From Streptomyces sp. man185 (lineage in GTDB: Bacteria > Actinomycetota > Actinomycetes > Streptomycetales > Streptomycetaceae), in the NCBI GenBank assembly GCA_002551355.1, contig NTHE01000015.1:62001-126000 (forward strand): a stretch of DNA of 64,000 nucleotides, in the 5' to 3' direction. This document shows positions 1 to 9,946 of this stretch, piece after piece. The position numbers and the translations under genes are program-made. Position 1 is the first letter of the stretch. Each line of letters starts with the position of its first letter. The notes below the pieces were generated by a model that did not search any database, was not told the DNA's origin, and saw only the letters and a program-made list of their open reading frames with translations.

Positions 1-636
1 AGCCAGCTCCCCGCCCCGGCGGACCTCCCCGAGGACACCTCCGCGCCCGCGCCCTCCTTCTCCTCGGTCGCGCCGCCGCCCCCGCCGGACCCCAAGGAGT
101 ACATATCCAGCGCCGAGAAGGACAAGGCGCCGGTCACCGTCGACGGGTTCTTCCCCGGCAAGAAGCTCACCATGGGCGACCGCGTCCACCTGAAGGGCGC
201 GACGAGCAGCTCCGCGAAGTGCGCGACGGGCACCCAGGGCGCCCTCGGCTCGATCCTCACGAACAACGGATGCACGCAGCTCATCCGGGCCACCTACCGC
301 AAGGACGGGGTGGCCGTCACGGTCGGCGTCGCCGTCTTCGACACCGAGGCCCGCGCGAAGAAGACCGTCGACCAGGCCTCGGGCGGTCTCGCCTCGCTCA
401 GCGGCGGGGGCATCGACACCTTCTGCCGGGGCGGCACGGTCTGCCTGCGCACCTCCAACTCGTACGGCCGTTACGCCTACTTCACCGTCGGCGGCTTCCT
501 GAACGGCAAGCGGGTCACCACCGCTGACAAGAACGTCTACGCGGTCAACAAGGACCTGACGAACTTCACGTTCCGCCAGATCCACGGCCGGGGCCAGCTC
601 CAGGCCTCACAGGCAGCCGCCGACCCCAAGGGCTGA
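1..636 (+). CDS. Hypothetical extracytoplasmic protein, 5' end outside window
   Basis: The reading frame is open from the first base of the window, so only the last 211 residues are seen. The visible part starts with a Pro/Ala/Ser-rich linker (about residues 1-35), followed by a compact domain with four cysteines, which suits a secreted or lipid-anchored protein with disulfides. I do not recognise the family and assign no function. It is convergent with truA, and a perfect hairpin lies between the two genes. An internal ATG at 172 would be a poor start, because the coding frame continues well upstream of it. Confidence 0.75.
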   Translation, partial: SQLPAPADLPEDTSAPAPSFSSVAPPPPPDPKEYISSAEKDKAPVTVDGFFPGKKLTMGDRVHLKGATSSSAKCATGTQGALGSILTNNGCTQLIRATYRKDGVAVTVGVAVFDTEARAKKTVDQASGGLASLSGGGIDTFCRGGTVCLRTSNSYGRYAYFTVGGFLNGKRVTTADKNVYAVNKDLTNFTFRQIHGRGQLQASQAAADPKG

Positions 637-643
637 CGGGTGA

Positions 644-675
644 CCGAACTCCCGCGTGTCCGCACGGGAGTTCGG
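644..675. terminator. Bidirectional hairpin between the first gene and truA
   Basis: Two perfect 11-base arms (644-654 and 665-675, CCGAACTCCCG and its complement) flank a 10-base loop. The hairpin sits just after the stop of the plus-strand gene and about 50 bases beyond the truA stop. There is no strong U-tract, as is usual for Streptomyces terminators. Confidence 0.7.
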
Positions 676-727
676 GGCCGACGGTGGCAACCGGCAGCGC
701 ACACCGCCAACCGCCGCGGCAGCCCGT

Positions 728-1582
728 TCAGCAGCAGCCCGCCCCCGGCAACGTCCTGACGTTCCGGGCCTCTTGGGCCCGGGCCGCCAGCAAGTCGTCC
801 GCCGGATAGGCCACTTCCTCCAGCGTCAGCCCGTGCGGGCGCACCACGTGCACGCCGGGGTCGCGCACCTTCGCGGCGAGCACCTCGGCGGGCCAGGGGG
901 CCGGCCGCCGCCCGTCCCCCACGAACAGGGCCGCCCCGATCAGCGCCCGCACCATGTTGTGGCAGAACGCGTCCGCCTGCACGGTCGCGGTGAGCAAACC
1001 GGAGTCCTCGTCCCGTACCCAGCTCAGCTTCTGGAGGGTACGGATGGTCGTCGCACCCTCGCGCTTCTTGCAGTACGCGGCGAAGTCGTGCTCTCCCACC
1101 ATCAACGCGGCCGCATCGTTCATCGCGTCCACGTCCAACGGCCGGTCGTGCCACAGCACATGACCTCGGGTCAGCGGATCGACGCCACCGGGCCGGTCGC
1201 CGACACGGTAGGCGTACCGCCGCCACAGCGCGGAGAACCGGGCGTTGAACCCGGCCGGGGCCGGGGCCGCCCGCCAGATCCGTACGTCCAGCGGCAGCCG
1301 GCCGGCCAGTCGCCTCAGCAGCTTCTCCTCGTGCTCGGCCCACACCGCCTCCGGCAGGTCCACATGGGCGACCTGACCGCGCGCGTGCACCCCGGCGTCC
1401 GTACGGCCCGCCACCGTCAGGTCGTACGTCACCGCCGAGCGGGTCACGGTCCGCAGCGCGTCCTCGATCTCCCCCTGCACCGTCCGCCGGCTGGTCTGCT
1501 TCGCCCAGCCGGAGAAGTCCTTGCCGTCGTAGGACAGGTCCAGCCGCACCCGTACGAAACCGGGCTCCGCCTCGTCACTCAC
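728..1582 (-). CDS. truA: tRNA pseudouridine synthase A
   Basis: Converts uridines 38-40 in the anticodon stem-loop of tRNAs to pseudouridine. The 284-residue protein has the TruA signature GRTDAGVHA, with the predicted catalytic Asp at residue 62, and an N-terminal [16 protein letters not shown] motif. I chose a GTG start at 1582 because GAGGAAG lies just upstream and the family homology begins there; the frame stays open to 1801, but that part is low-complexity shadow of rplQ. It is the last gene of the alpha cluster, separated from rplQ by 94 bases holding a strong hairpin, so read-through may be reduced. Confidence 0.95.
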   Translation of the reverse strand: MSDEAEPGFVRVRLDLSYDGKDFSGWAKQTSRRTVQGEIEDALRTVTRSAVTYDLTVAGRTDAGVHARGQVAHVDLPEAVWAEHEEKLLRRLAGRLPLDVRIWRAAPAPAGFNARFSALWRRYAYRVGDRPGGVDPLTRGHVLWHDRPLDVDAMNDAAALMVGEHDFAAYCKKREGATTIRTLQKLSWVRDEDSGLLTATVQADAFCHNMVRALIGAALFVGDGRRPAPWPAEVLAAKVRDPGVHVVRPHGLTLEEVAYPADDLLAARAQEARNVRTLPGAGCC

Positions 1583-1616
1583 CGCGTCTTCCTCTCCACT
1601 GCCCCTGGTCAGCAGA

Positions 1617-1654
1617 ACGGGCCCGCACCGCCCCGAAGGGTGATGCGGGCCCGT
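1617..1654 (-). terminator. Hairpin between rplQ and truA
   Basis: Perfect 11-base inverted repeat ACGGGCCCGCA (1617-1627) / TGCGGGCCCGT (1644-1654) lies in the rplQ-truA gap. It has no U-run. It could be a terminator or an attenuator that sets truA below the ribosomal-protein genes. Confidence 0.65.
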
Positions 1655-1676
1655 CCCGTGGTCCGTCTCAGAACGC

Positions 1677-2180
1677 TCAGGCGTCCTTGGACTCCGCGTC
1701 GTCGGCCGGCTTGGCGTCCTCGACGGACTCGGCCGCGGGGGCCTCGTCCTTCTTGAGGTCGTCTTCCTTGACCGCACGCTTCGTCGCGGCCTCGGCCTCA
1801 CCGGTGGCCTGCTGGGCCACGGTCAGCGCCTCGACCAGCTCGATGACCGCCATCGGGGCGTTGTCGCCACGACGGTTGCCGATCTTGGTGATACGGGTGT
1901 AACCACCGGGGCGGTTCTCGTACCGGGGAGCGATCTCGGTGAAGAGCGTGTGGACGACGCTCTTGTCCGTGATCGTCTGGAGCACCAGGCGACGGTTGTG
2001 GATGTCGCCCTTCTTCGCCTTGGTGACGAGGCGCTCGGCGACCGGACGCAGGCGGCGGGCCTTGGCCTCGGTCGTCGTGATGCGGCCGTGCTCGAACAGC
2101 GACTTCGCCAGGTTGGCGAGGAGCAGACGCTCGTGCGCGGCGCTGCCGCCCAGACGGGCACCCTTTGCGGGACGCGGCAT
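1677..2180 (-). CDS. rplQ: 50S ribosomal protein L17
   Basis: Large-subunit protein near the polypeptide exit tunnel. The 167-residue product begins [20 protein letters not shown], a typical L17 N-terminus, which fixes the ATG at 2180; an upstream in-frame start at 2204 lacks homology. The L17 core ends near residue 120 and is followed by an acidic/Lys/Ala-rich tail of about 45 residues, as is usual in actinomycetes. It follows rpoA by about 200 bases. Confidence 0.97.
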   Translation of the reverse strand: MPRPAKGARLGGSAAHERLLLANLAKSLFEHGRITTTEAKARRLRPVAERLVTKAKKGDIHNRRLVLQTITDKSVVHTLFTEIAPRYENRPGGYTRITKIGNRRGDNAPMAVIELVEALTVAQQATGEAEAATKRAVKEDDLKKDEAPAAESVEDAKPADDAESKDA

Positions 2181-2386
2181 GGTGATTCTCCTTGTGTGCT
2201 GCACCGGCCGTATCAGGTACCGGTGTCAGTTCCCGCGAGGCGGACGCCTCACGGAAGTCATACGTGCCGACCGGGGCTGGGATCCGGCATCAGCCACACT
2301 CCAGCCCGTCCGGCGATTGAGGACAAAGCCTCAGCCCCGGCCCGGGGGCACCCTCAAGAACCGGGCACCCCCAGCCGGGAGGCGAC

Positions 2387-3409
2387 TCAGTACTGCTCGG
2401 TCTCCACGAAACCGGCGTCCGCGTCGTCGTCGGCGCCGAAGGCGTCGGCGGCGGCGGTCGGGTCGAAGCCGGGAGGCGAGTCCTTCAGCGCGAGGCCCAT
2501 ACCGGCCAGCTTCGCCTTGACCTCGTCGATCGACTTGGCGCCGAAGTTGCGGATGTCGAGCAGGTCCGCCTCGGAACGGGCCACGAGCTCACCCACGGAG
2601 TGGATGCCCTCGCGCTTGAGGCAGTTGTACGAACGGACCGTGAGCTCCAGCTCCTCGATCGGCAGAGCCAGATCGGCGGCGAGAGCGGCGTCCGTCGGGG
2701 ACGGGCCCATGTCGATGCCCTCGGCGTCGATGTTGAGCTCGCGCGCCAGACCGAACAGCTCGACCAGGGTCTTACCGGCCGACGCCATGGCGTCACGGGG
2801 ACGCATGGCCTGCTTGGTCTCGACGTCGACGATCAGCTTGTCGAAGTCGGTGCGCTGCTCGACACGGGTCGCCTCGACCTTGTACGTGACCTTGAGCACC
2901 GGCGAGTAGATGGAGTCGACCGGGATGCGGCCGATCTCCTGGCCGACCTGCTTGTTCTGGACGGCGGAGACGTAGCCGCGACCGCGCTCGACGGTCAGCT
3001 CCATCTCCAGCTTGCCCTTGCCGTTGAGCGTGGCGAGAACGAGGTCGGGGTTGTGCACCTCGACACCGGCCGGGGGCGCGATGTCGGCGGCGGTGACCAG
3101 ACCCGGGCCCTGCTTGCGCAGGTACATCACGACGGGCTCGTCGTGCTCCGAGGAGACGACCAGCTGCTTGATGTTGAGGATGAGGTCGGTCACGTCCTCC
3201 TTGACGCCCGGCACGGTGGTGAACTCGTGCAGGACCCCGTCGATCCGGATGCTGGTGACAGCGGCACCGGGGATCGAGGAGAGGAGGGTGCGGCGGAGGG
3301 AGTTGCCGAGGGTGTAACCGAAGCCCGGCTCCAGCGGCTCGATCACGAACCGGGAGCGGAACTCGTCGACGACCTCTTCGGTCAGCGACGGACGCTGAGC
3401 GATAAGCAT
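2387..3409 (-). CDS. rpoA: DNA-directed RNA polymerase alpha subunit
   Basis: 340 residues. The N-terminal domain (about 1-230) drives dimerisation and assembly of the beta subunits, with the conserved [20 protein letters not shown] segment. A linker follows, and the C-terminal domain (about 250-320) has the [20 protein letters not shown] and [11 protein letters not shown] motifs that contact UP-element DNA and activators. The ATG at 3409 has AAGGA upstream. Neighbours are rpsK upstream and rplQ downstream. Unlike E. coli, there is no rpsD between rpsK and rpoA, which is normal for Streptomyces. Confidence 0.98.
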   Translation of the reverse strand: MLIAQRPSLTEEVVDEFRSRFVIEPLEPGFGYTLGNSLRRTLLSSIPGAAVTSIRIDGVLHEFTTVPGVKEDVTDLILNIKQLVVSSEHDEPVVMYLRKQGPGLVTAADIAPPAGVEVHNPDLVLATLNGKGKLEMELTVERGRGYVSAVQNKQVGQEIGRIPVDSIYSPVLKVTYKVEATRVEQRTDFDKLIVDVETKQAMRPRDAMASAGKTLVELFGLARELNIDAEGIDMGPSPTDAALAADLALPIEELELTVRSYNCLKREGIHSVGELVARSEADLLDIRNFGAKSIDEVKAKLAGMGLALKDSPPGFDPTAAADAFGADDDADAGFVETEQY

Positions 3410-3547
3410 GCGGTGATCCTTCAGTCGTGGGCACCCACTATTTGATGCCCGACAGATGAAACAAGGGTACGGGCGGTACGCCCCGAATGAGGCGTACCGC
3501 CCGGACCTGAACGCTACTGACGCACGGCCGTCACCGGCCGCGACGCA

Positions 3548-3952
3548 TCAGACGCGGCGACGCTTCGGCGGACGGCAGCCGTTGTGCGGCGTCGGGGTGA
3601 CGTCCTGGATCGAACCGACCTCCAGGCCGGTGGCCTGGAGCGAGCGGATCGCGGTCTCACGGCCGGAGCCGGGACCCTTGACGAAGACGTCGACCTTGCG
3701 CATGCCGTGCTCCTGCGCGCGGCGGGCGGCCGACTCGGCGGCCATCTGCGCGGCGAAGGGGGTGGACTTGCGCGAGCCCTTGAAGCCGACGTGGCCGGCG
3801 GAGGCCCAGGAGATCACGTTGCCCGAGGGGTCCGTGATCGAGACGATGGTGTTGTTGAACGTGCTCTTGATGTGCGCGTGACCGTGAGCGACGTTCTTCT
3901 TTTCCTTGCGACGCACCTTCTTGGCTGCGCCCTGACGACCCTTGGGGGGCAT
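3548..3952 (-). CDS. rpsK: 30S ribosomal protein S11
   Basis: 134-residue platform protein of the small subunit. Recognised from the [21 protein letters not shown] segment and the basic C-terminal [13 protein letters not shown] tail. ATG at 3952. It lies between rpsM and rpoA on the same strand in the alpha cluster. Confidence 0.98.
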   Translation of the reverse strand: MPPKGRQGAAKKVRRKEKKNVAHGHAHIKSTFNNTIVSITDPSGNVISWASAGHVGFKGSRKSTPFAAQMAAESAARRAQEHGMRKVDVFVKGPGSGRETAIRSLQATGLEVGSIQDVTPTPHNGCRPPKRRRV

Positions 3953-4056
3953 GTCTTGACTCCAGATGGAGAGGGGAGGTGATCGGTCCTACAGCGAAGA
4001 CCGCTGGTTGCTGCGGGTTCCGGAGAACCGGAGGTCCGCAGTGCGTCCGCTGAGGA

Positions 4057-4437
4057 CTACTTCTTGCCCGGCTTCTTCTTACCGGCGATGGCGCGACGCG
4101 GGCCCTTGCGGGTACGCGCGTTCGTGCTGGTGCGCTGACCGTGGACCGGCAGACCACGGCGGTGACGAATGCCCTGGTAGCAGCCGATCTCGATCTTGCG
4201 GCGGATGTCGCCCTGGACCTCGCGGCGGAGGTCACCCTCGGTGCGGAGGTTGGCGTCCACGTACTCGCGGATCTTGACGAGGTCTTCCTCGGCAAGGTCG
4301 CGGACGCGGGCGTCCGGGTTCACGCCGGTGCTGGCGAGGATCTCCTTGGACCGGGTGCGCCCGATACCGAAGACGTAGGTGAGGGCAACCTCCACGCGCT
4401 TTTCGCGCGGGATGTCAACACCTGAAACGCGTGCCAT
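4057..4437 (-). CDS. rpsM: 30S ribosomal protein S13
   Basis: 126-residue head protein that contacts P-site tRNA and bridges to the 50S subunit. It begins [20 protein letters not shown], has the helix-hairpin-helix-like [14 protein letters not shown] segment, and ends in a Lys/Arg-rich tail ([16 protein letters not shown]). It sits between rpmJ and rpsK. Confidence 0.98.
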   Translation of the reverse strand: MARVSGVDIPREKRVEVALTYVFGIGRTRSKEILASTGVNPDARVRDLAEEDLVKIREYVDANLRTEGDLRREVQGDIRRKIEIGCYQGIRHRRGLPVHGQRTSTNARTRKGPRRAIAGKKKPGKK

Positions 4438-4631
4438 TCAATGGCTCCAGTTGTTAGATCGGGGGTCTTCCGCAGTGCCACTCCCGACCGCCGACCGCTC
4501 CCGTGGAGCAGTGGTACGTCCGGGTCCCCGGCCCCCGCCGGAGGTGTCGTCAGCCGTGGCTTGGACGGGCTCTGCGTATGTACGAATTACGTGCGTCGCG
4601 CGAAGAACTGCGAGATGCAGGCGGTCGTGCG

Positions 4632-4745
4632 TCAGCCCTGGCGCTGCTTGTGGCGCAGGTTGTCGCAGATGACCATGACCCGACCGTGACGGCGGATCAC
4701 CTTGCACTTGTCGCAGATCTTCTTGACGCTCGGCTTGACCTTCAT
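4632..4745 (-). CDS. rpmJ: 50S ribosomal protein L36, zinc-binding form
   Basis: Short 37-residue gene starting at ATG 4745. The product begins [20 protein letters not shown] and has the zinc ligands Cys11, Cys14, Cys27 and His32, so it is the Zn-containing (C+) version. It lies between infA and rpsM, the standard order in Gram-positive bacteria. Confidence 0.96.
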   Translation of the reverse strand: MKVKPSVKKICDKCKVIRRHGRVMVICDNLRHKQRQG

Positions 4746-4804
4746 GGGATGTCAGGTTCTCCGGGTCAGTGCCATCACCCGCCGAAACGGGGTGCCGGCA
4801 AGAT

Positions 4805-5026
4805 CTACTTGTAGCGGTAGACGATCCGGCCACGCGTCAGGTCGTACGGAGAGAGCTCCACCACGACCCGGTCATCCGGGAGGATACGGATGTAGTGCAT
4901 CCGCATCTTGCCGCTGATGTGCGCCAGGACCTTGTGACCGTTCTGGAGCTCCACCTTGAACATTGCGTTCGGGAGGGACTCGATCACGGTGCCCTCAATC
5001 TCGATGGCACCTTGCTTCTTGGCCAC
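4805..5026 (-). CDS. infA: Translation initiation factor IF-1
   Basis: 73-residue single OB-fold protein that occupies the ribosomal A site during initiation. It reads [19 protein letters not shown] and ends GRIVYRYK, the canonical IF-1 sequence. The start is GTG at 5026, where family homology begins; the frame is open to 5110 without homology. It is followed closely by rpmJ and rpsM. About 300 bases separate it from map, so infA probably has its own promoter. Confidence 0.97.
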   Translation of the reverse strand: MAKKQGAIEIEGTVIESLPNAMFKVELQNGHKVLAHISGKMRMHYIRILPDDRVVVELSPYDLTRGRIVYRYK

Positions 5027-5332
5027 GCTTCGCCTTTCGAATCGGCTACCTTGATCGGCTCCCGTGATCTTGCGCCGTACATGCGATTGCATGCAGACAC
5101 ACGGATGCACCAGAGCCGACGAGTCAGTCTACGTCAGCGGACCCCAAAAGACGAATCCGTCAAGTTTGCCCAGCCGGGGTGATCCTTAGACCTCCCGTCG
5201 GGGTCACATCACCCGAGAGGGTCGGGAGCGACTTCGATCCCGGCCCCTCCTCCACGCAGCCCTCGCGGGCTCGACGCCGGGGCGCCTCCCATGCTTCGGG
5301 CCGCTGCGCCGGACTCCGTCCGTCGGATCGTG
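5027..5332. other. map-infA intergenic region with probable infA promoter
   Basis: No gene is recognisable here. In the infA direction there is a TAGACT -10-like hexamer at 5126-5131. A TTGACG hexamer lies at 5158-5163, but the 26-base gap is too long for them to form one standard promoter. A near copy of the last codons of map occupies about 5208-5241. A TSS near 5118 would give a leader of about 90 bases. Confidence 0.4.
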
Positions 5333-6169
5333 TCAGCCCAGAGGGTCGGGAGCGGCTTCGATCCCGTACTCCGCGAGCTTCGCCTTCCCGCAGTCCGGGG
5401 CGGTCAGGACCAGCGGGCCCTGCTCGGTCAGCGCGATCGAGTGCTCCCAGTGCGAGGACCAGGTGCCGTCCGTCGTGATGACCGTCCAGTCGTCGCCGAG
5501 GGTCTCCGTACGCGCCGTGCCGAGGGAGACCATGGGCTCGATCGCCAGGCAGACGCCCGGGACCAGCTTGATGCCCTTGCCGCGCTTGCGGGAGACGTAG
5601 TTCAGCAGGTGCGGGTCCATGTGCATCTCGGTGCCGATGCCGTGGCCGCCGAAGTCCTCGATGATCCCGTACTTCCCGGTCGCCGGGCGGGGCTGGCGGC
5701 GGATGTAGGACTCGATCGACCGGGAGATGTCGACGAGGCGGTTGTTCACCTTCATCGCGGCGATCCCGGCCCACATCGACTCCTCGGTCACCCGGGAGAG
5801 CTCGACCAGCTCCGGAGCGTGACCGGTGCCCACGAAGGCGGTGTAGGCCGCGTCACCGTGCCAGCCGTCGACGATGGCGCCCGCGTCGATGGAGATGATG
5901 TCGCCGTCCTTGAGGACCGTCTTCTCGTCCGGGATGCCGTGGACGACGACCTCGTTGACCGAGGTGCAGATGGTCGCGGGGAACCCGCCGTACCCGAGGA
6001 AGTTCGACTTCGCGCCGTGGTCGGCGATCACCTTGCGGGCGACCTGGTCCAGGTCGTGCGTGGTGGCCCCGGGGACGGCCGCCTCACGGGTGGCGGCGTG
6101 AATGGCAGCGACCACCAGGCCCGCCTCGCGCATCTTCGCGATCTGCTCGGGGGTCTTGATCTGCACCAT
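5333..6169 (-). CDS. map: Methionine aminopeptidase, type I
   Basis: Removes the initiator Met from nascent proteins. 278 residues with the five metal ligands of the pita-bread fold: Asp95 (IISIDAG), Asp106 (HGDAAYT), His176 (FGGHGIGTEMH), Glu211 (CLAIEPMVS) and Glu242 (WEHSIALT). It has no N-terminal zinc-finger extension. ATG at 6169. It follows adk after about 130 bases on the same strand, as in the usual secY-adk-map order. Confidence 0.97.
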   Translation of the reverse strand: MVQIKTPEQIAKMREAGLVVAAIHAATREAAVPGATTHDLDQVARKVIADHGAKSNFLGYGGFPATICTSVNEVVVHGIPDEKTVLKDGDIISIDAGAIVDGWHGDAAYTAFVGTGHAPELVELSRVTEESMWAGIAAMKVNNRLVDISRSIESYIRRQPRPATGKYGIIEDFGGHGIGTEMHMDPHLLNYVSRKRGKGIKLVPGVCLAIEPMVSLGTARTETLGDDWTVITTDGTWSSHWEHSIALTEQGPLVLTAPDCGKAKLAEYGIEAAPDPLG

Positions 6170-6300
6170 TGCTCGGCGCCTCTCTGCATCGACGGTGACG
6201 GGTACGGCTCGGCGTATTCAACGATACGGGGGCAAGCAGTCGGCCGCGGCGCCCTGAGGCGCCGCGGCCGGCTTGCACTGCGGGTGGTACGGGGTGACGC

Positions 6301-6960
6301 TCAGCCCTCGTTCGCGGGCTTCAGCGCCTCCATGGCGCGGGCGGTCACGTCCGCGACCTTGCCCAGCGCGGAGATGGTCACCACCAGGCCCTGGGCCCGG
6401 TAGTAGTCGATGATCGGCTCGGTCTGCGTGTGGTAGACCTCCAGCCGGGTACGGACGGTCTCCTCGCTGTCGTCGTCCCGCTGGTACAGCTCGCCGCCGC
6501 AGGCGTCGCAGACGCCCTCGGCCTTCGGCGGGTTGTACGTCAGGTGGAAGACGTGCGCGCTGTTGTTGCGGCAGACGCGGCGACCCGCGATCCGCTTCAC
6601 GACCTCTTCCTCGGGGACCTCCAGATCGAGGACCGCGTCCAGCTTCACACCCTCGTCCTTGAGCATCACGTCAAGGGCTTCGGCCTGGCCCACGTTCCGC
6701 GGGAAGCCGTCCAGCAGGAAGCCGTTCACGGCGTCCGACTGGGCCATGCGGTCCTTGGCCATCCCGATGGTGACCTCGTCCGGCACCAGCTGGCCTGCGT
6801 CCATGTAGGCGCGGGCCTGCTTGCCAAGGTCGGTGCCCTGGCTGATGTTGGCGCGGAAGAGGTCGCCCGTGGCGATGTGCGGAATCGACAGGTTTTGGGC
6901 AAGGTACGCAGCCTGCGTTCCCTTGCCGGCACCCGGAGGCCCGACGAGGACGATTCGCAT
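6301..6960 (-). CDS. adk: Adenylate kinase
   Basis: Interconverts ATP+AMP and 2 ADP. 219 residues. The P-loop GPPGAGKGT is at residues 7-15, the NMP-binding DGFPRN motif is in the middle, and the LID carries Cys and His residues (CRNNSAHVFH ... CDACGG) consistent with a Cys/His zinc site. The ATG at 6960 overlaps the secY stop by one base (TGATG), so the two genes are translationally coupled. Confidence 0.97.
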   Translation of the reverse strand: MRIVLVGPPGAGKGTQAAYLAQNLSIPHIATGDLFRANISQGTDLGKQARAYMDAGQLVPDEVTIGMAKDRMAQSDAVNGFLLDGFPRNVGQAEALDVMLKDEGVKLDAVLDLEVPEEEVVKRIAGRRVCRNNSAHVFHLTYNPPKAEGVCDACGGELYQRDDDSEETVRTRLEVYHTQTEPIIDYYRAQGLVVTISALGKVADVTARAMEALKPANEG

Positions 6961-8273
6961 CAGCGGAGGAACCCTTCGTAATTGCGCTGCTGGAGCTGAC
7001 TCTCGATCTGCTTCACGGTTTCCAGACCCACACCCACGATGATGAGGATGCTCGTCCCGCCGAACGGGAAGTTCGCGTTCGCACCGCCGAAGCCCGCCAA
7101 CGCCATCGTTGGCACAAGAGCGATCAGGGCCAGGTACAGCGAGCCTGGCCAAGTGATCCTGTTGAGCACGTAGCTCAGGTATTCGGCAGTAGGTCGACCT
7201 GCGCGGATACCCGGGATGAAGCCACCATACTTCTTCATGTTGTCGGCGACCTCGTCGGGGTTGAACGAGATGGCCACATAGAAGAAGGCGAAGAAGACGA
7301 TCAGCAGGAAGTACGCCACCATGTAGTACGGCTCGTTCTGCTCCACGAAGTTGTCCGTGATCCAGGTCGCCCAACCCGCCTTGGAGTTGGAGAACTGGAC
7401 GATCAGCGCCGGGATGTAGAGCAGCGACGAGGCGAAGATGACCGGGATCACACCGGCCTGGTTCACCTTCAGCGGGATGTACGTGGAGGTACCGCCGTAG
7501 GACCGGCGTCCGATCATGCGCTTCGCGTACTGCACCGGGATGCGGCGCTGGGCCTGCTCGACGAAGACGACGAGACCGACCATCACGAAGCCGATGAGGA
7601 TGACGGTGCCGAACTCGATCCAGCCGTCGGCCAGCTTGCCGCTCTCCTTGATGGCCCACAGGGCGCCCGGGAACGTGGCGGCGATCGAGATGAACATCAG
7701 GATCGACATGCCGTTGCCGATGCCGCGGTCGGTGATCAGCTCACCGAGCCACATGACGGCGGCCGTACCGGCGGTCATCGTGACGACCATGATGATCGTG
7801 GTGAAGACCGACTTGTCCGCGACGATCTGGTCGCCCACGGAGCAGTTCTGGAAGAGCGCACCACTGCGGGCGGTGGCGACGAGGCCGGTGCCCTGGAGGA
7901 CGGCCAGCGCGACCGTCAGATAACGCGTGTACTGCGTGATCTTCGCCGTGCCGGACTGCCCCTCCTTCTTCAGGGCTTCCAGTCGCGGAATCACGACGGT
8001 CAGCAGCTGCAGAATGATGCTGGCGGTGATGTACGGCATGATGCCGAGCGCGAAGATGGTGATCTGCAACAGGGCGCCACCGCTGAACATCTGCATCAGA
8101 CCGAGGAGGCCACCCGAGTCGGCCTGGTCGATGCACTGCTGCACCTTCGTGTAGTCGACGCCAGGGGCCGGGATGTGGGCCCCGAGCCGGTAGATCACGA
8201 TGATGCCGAGCGTGAAGAGCAGCTTCTTGCGCAGGTCGGGCGTCTGGAACGCTCGGGCGAACGCGGTGAACAC
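6960..8273 (-). CDS. secY: Preprotein translocase subunit SecY
   Basis: Channel-forming subunit of the SecYEG translocon, with ten predicted membrane helices. 437 residues beginning MFTAFARAFQTPDLRKKLLF; helix 2 is preceded by the plug-like GLMQMFSGGALLQITIFALG segment, and the C-terminus is the cytosolic ESQLQQRNYEGFLR. It is separated from rplO by 381 bases with a terminator, so it probably starts its own transcript with adk and map. Its partner SecE is encoded at 41494-41781. Confidence 0.97.
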   Translation of the reverse strand: MFTAFARAFQTPDLRKKLLFTLGIIVIYRLGAHIPAPGVDYTKVQQCIDQADSGGLLGLMQMFSGGALLQITIFALGIMPYITASIILQLLTVVIPRLEALKKEGQSGTAKITQYTRYLTVALAVLQGTGLVATARSGALFQNCSVGDQIVADKSVFTTIIMVVTMTAGTAAVMWLGELITDRGIGNGMSILMFISIAATFPGALWAIKESGKLADGWIEFGTVILIGFVMVGLVVFVEQAQRRIPVQYAKRMIGRRSYGGTSTYIPLKVNQAGVIPVIFASSLLYIPALIVQFSNSKAGWATWITDNFVEQNEPYYMVAYFLLIVFFAFFYVAISFNPDEVADNMKKYGGFIPGIRAGRPTAEYLSYVLNRITWPGSLYLALIALVPTMALAGFGGANANFPFGGTSILIIVGVGLETVKQIESQLQQRNYEGFLR

Positions 8274-8597
8274 GGTGCCTCCTGCGACCCCCGCGCTATG
8301 CGTCAGAGGCGACGGGTCTGGATGGGACTGGATGGGATCGGATACAAGGCAGCCCTACATCGTAAGGAGGCCACAAAAGATTAACGGCGCCACCCTACCC
8401 GGCCCGGGACTGAGCAGGAAACACACGCCGCAAGCCGGTGCACCGCCCGCCTCCCGGCCCACGCCGGGAAAGACCGGCCAAGCCGCACCATTTGGGACGT
8501 GAACGCCCCTCCGCTCCCCCACCGCCGGTGCGGTGGACACCCGTTCAACCTTTCCCGAGCCTTTACGGTTCCCGTACAGCGCCCCAAACACGAGAAA
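8274..8597. other. secY upstream region
   Basis: No gene is recognisable. The region lies after the rplO terminator and should hold the secY promoter. TAGGGT-like -10 candidates occur, but none has a convincing -35 partner, so I do not place the promoter. A GTAAGGAGGCC stretch at 8360-8370 is on the wrong strand to serve secY. Confidence 0.35.
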
Positions 8598-8637
8598 AGC
8601 CCGGCCGGCCACCTCCGAGGAGGCAGCCGGCCAGGCT
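8598..8637 (-). terminator. rplO terminator
   Basis: In the rplO direction, a long GC stem (GGCCGGC..GCCTCC / GGAGG..GCCGGCC, one internal mismatch) is followed directly by CTTTTCTCGTGTTT. This is a good intrinsic terminator, placed just after the rplO stop at 8655. It marks the end of the spc transcript ahead of secY. Confidence 0.8.
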
Positions 8638-8654
8638 CAGTTCTGTCCCGTGGC

Positions 8655-9110
8655 TCAGACGAGCTCGGTGACCGTACCGCCGGCGGCGGTGATCTTCTCC
8701 TTGGCGGAGCCGGAGACGGCGTCAACCGAAACCTGCAGCGCCACGGAGATCTCGCCCTGTCCGAGGACCTTGACGAGGTGGTTGTTGCGCACAGCGCCCT
8801 TGGCGACCAGGTCGGCCACCGTGACCTCTCCACCCTCGGGGTAGAGCGTCGCGAGCTTGTCCAGGTTCACGACCTGGTACTCCGTGCGGAACGGGTTCTT
8901 GAAGCCCTTGAGCTTCGGGAGACGCATGTGGAGGGGCATCTGGCCACCCTCGAAGCGCTCCGGAACCTGGTAACGAGCCTTCGTACCCTTGGTACCACGG
9001 CCTGCGGTCTTACCCTTGGACGCCTCACCACGACCCACACGGGTCTTGGCGGTCTTGGCGCCCGGGGCAGGCCGGAGGTTGTGGGCCTTCAGCGGGCTGT
9101 TCTCCGCCAT
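8655..9110 (-). CDS. rplO: 50S ribosomal protein L15
   Basis: 151-residue core protein of the large subunit. It begins [20 protein letters not shown] and carries the Gly/Lys-rich [20 protein letters not shown] segment that runs into 23S rRNA. ATG at 9110; an in-frame start at 9128 overlaps rpmD and is not needed. Last gene of the spc cluster before secY. Confidence 0.97.
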   Translation of the reverse strand: MAENSPLKAHNLRPAPGAKTAKTRVGRGEASKGKTAGRGTKGTKARYQVPERFEGGQMPLHMRLPKLKGFKNPFRTEYQVVNLDKLATLYPEGGEVTVADLVAKGAVRNNHLVKVLGQGEISVALQVSVDAVSGSAKEKITAAGGTVTELV

Positions 9111-9111
9111 G

Positions 9112-9294
9112 TCAGTCAACCTCCTCAACCGTCACGAGGTGGCGGACGGTGTTGGCCATTCCGCGGAACTCGGGGCGGTCCTCCTTGACAACCGAGTCGT
9201 TCAGGCGCTTGAGCCCGAGCGAACGCAGGGTGTCGCGGTGGTTCTGCTTGCTGCCGATGTACGACTTCGTCTGCGTGATCTTGAGGCGAGCCAT
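9112..9294 (-). CDS. rpmD: 50S ribosomal protein L30
   Basis: 60 residues, starting [20 protein letters not shown], typical bacterial L30. The ATG at 9294 overlaps the rpsE stop by one base (TAATG). Placed between rpsE and rplO. Confidence 0.96.
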   Translation of the reverse strand: MARLKITQTKSYIGSKQNHRDTLRSLGLKRLNDSVVKEDRPEFRGMANTVRHLVTVEEVD

Positions 9295-9899
9295 TACGCA
9301 CCCGCTCCCGCACGTGCACGAAGCAGAGCCGCGGGGGCGACGTCCTCGAGGGGCAGACCGCGGCGGGCCGCGATCTCCTCGGGACGCTGCAGGCCCTGGA
9401 GGGCCGCCACGGTCGCATGCACGATGTTGATCGCGTTGGACGAGCCAAGCGACTTCGACAGGATGTCGTGAACGCCGGCGCACTCGAGCACGGCACGCAC
9501 CGGGCCACCGGCGATAACACCGGTACCGGGGGAAGCCGGCTTGAGCAGGACGACGCCCGCAGCCTTCTCGCCCGTGATCGGGTGAGGGATGGTGCCCTGG
9601 ATGCGCGGGACCTTGAAGAAGTTCTTCTTGGCCTCTTCGACACCCTTGGCGATGGCCGCGGGAACTTCCTTGGCCTTGCCGTATCCGACACCGACGGTGC
9701 CGTCACCATCGCCCACCACGACCAGCGCGGTGAAGCTGAAGCGACGACCACCCTTCACAACCTTGGCGACGCGGTTGATCGCGACGACGCGCTCGACGTA
9801 CGCGGTCTTCTCGGCGGCGCTGGCGCCACCGTCACGGCCCTTCCGGTCCCGCCGCTCGCCGCCACCGGCACCGCTTCCGCGGCGCTGGGGTCCAGCCAT
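9294..9899 (-). CDS. rpsE: 30S ribosomal protein S5
   Basis: Small-subunit protein involved in decoding accuracy and mRNA entry. 201 residues. A Gly/Arg-rich N-terminal extension ([19 protein letters not shown]) precedes the S5 RNA-binding domain ([20 protein letters not shown]) and the C-terminal fold ([17 protein letters not shown]). The spectinomycin loop segment VVKGGRRF is intact, so no resistance change is apparent. Confidence 0.97.
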   Translation of the reverse strand: MAGPQRRGSGAGGGERRDRKGRDGGASAAEKTAYVERVVAINRVAKVVKGGRRFSFTALVVVGDGDGTVGVGYGKAKEVPAAIAKGVEEAKKNFFKVPRIQGTIPHPITGEKAAGVVLLKPASPGTGVIAGGPVRAVLECAGVHDILSKSLGSSNAINIVHATVAALQGLQRPEEIAARRGLPLEDVAPAALLRARAGAGA

Positions 9900-9946
9900 T
9901 GGAATTACCTCTCTCTGTTACGTCCGCTGTGCGTAGGAACCGGGGC

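Noticed and set aside
5126..5163. TTGACG and TAGACT as one infA promoter
   Set aside because: The 26-base spacing is too long for a standard sigma-70-type promoter; only the -10-like hexamer is kept as tentative.
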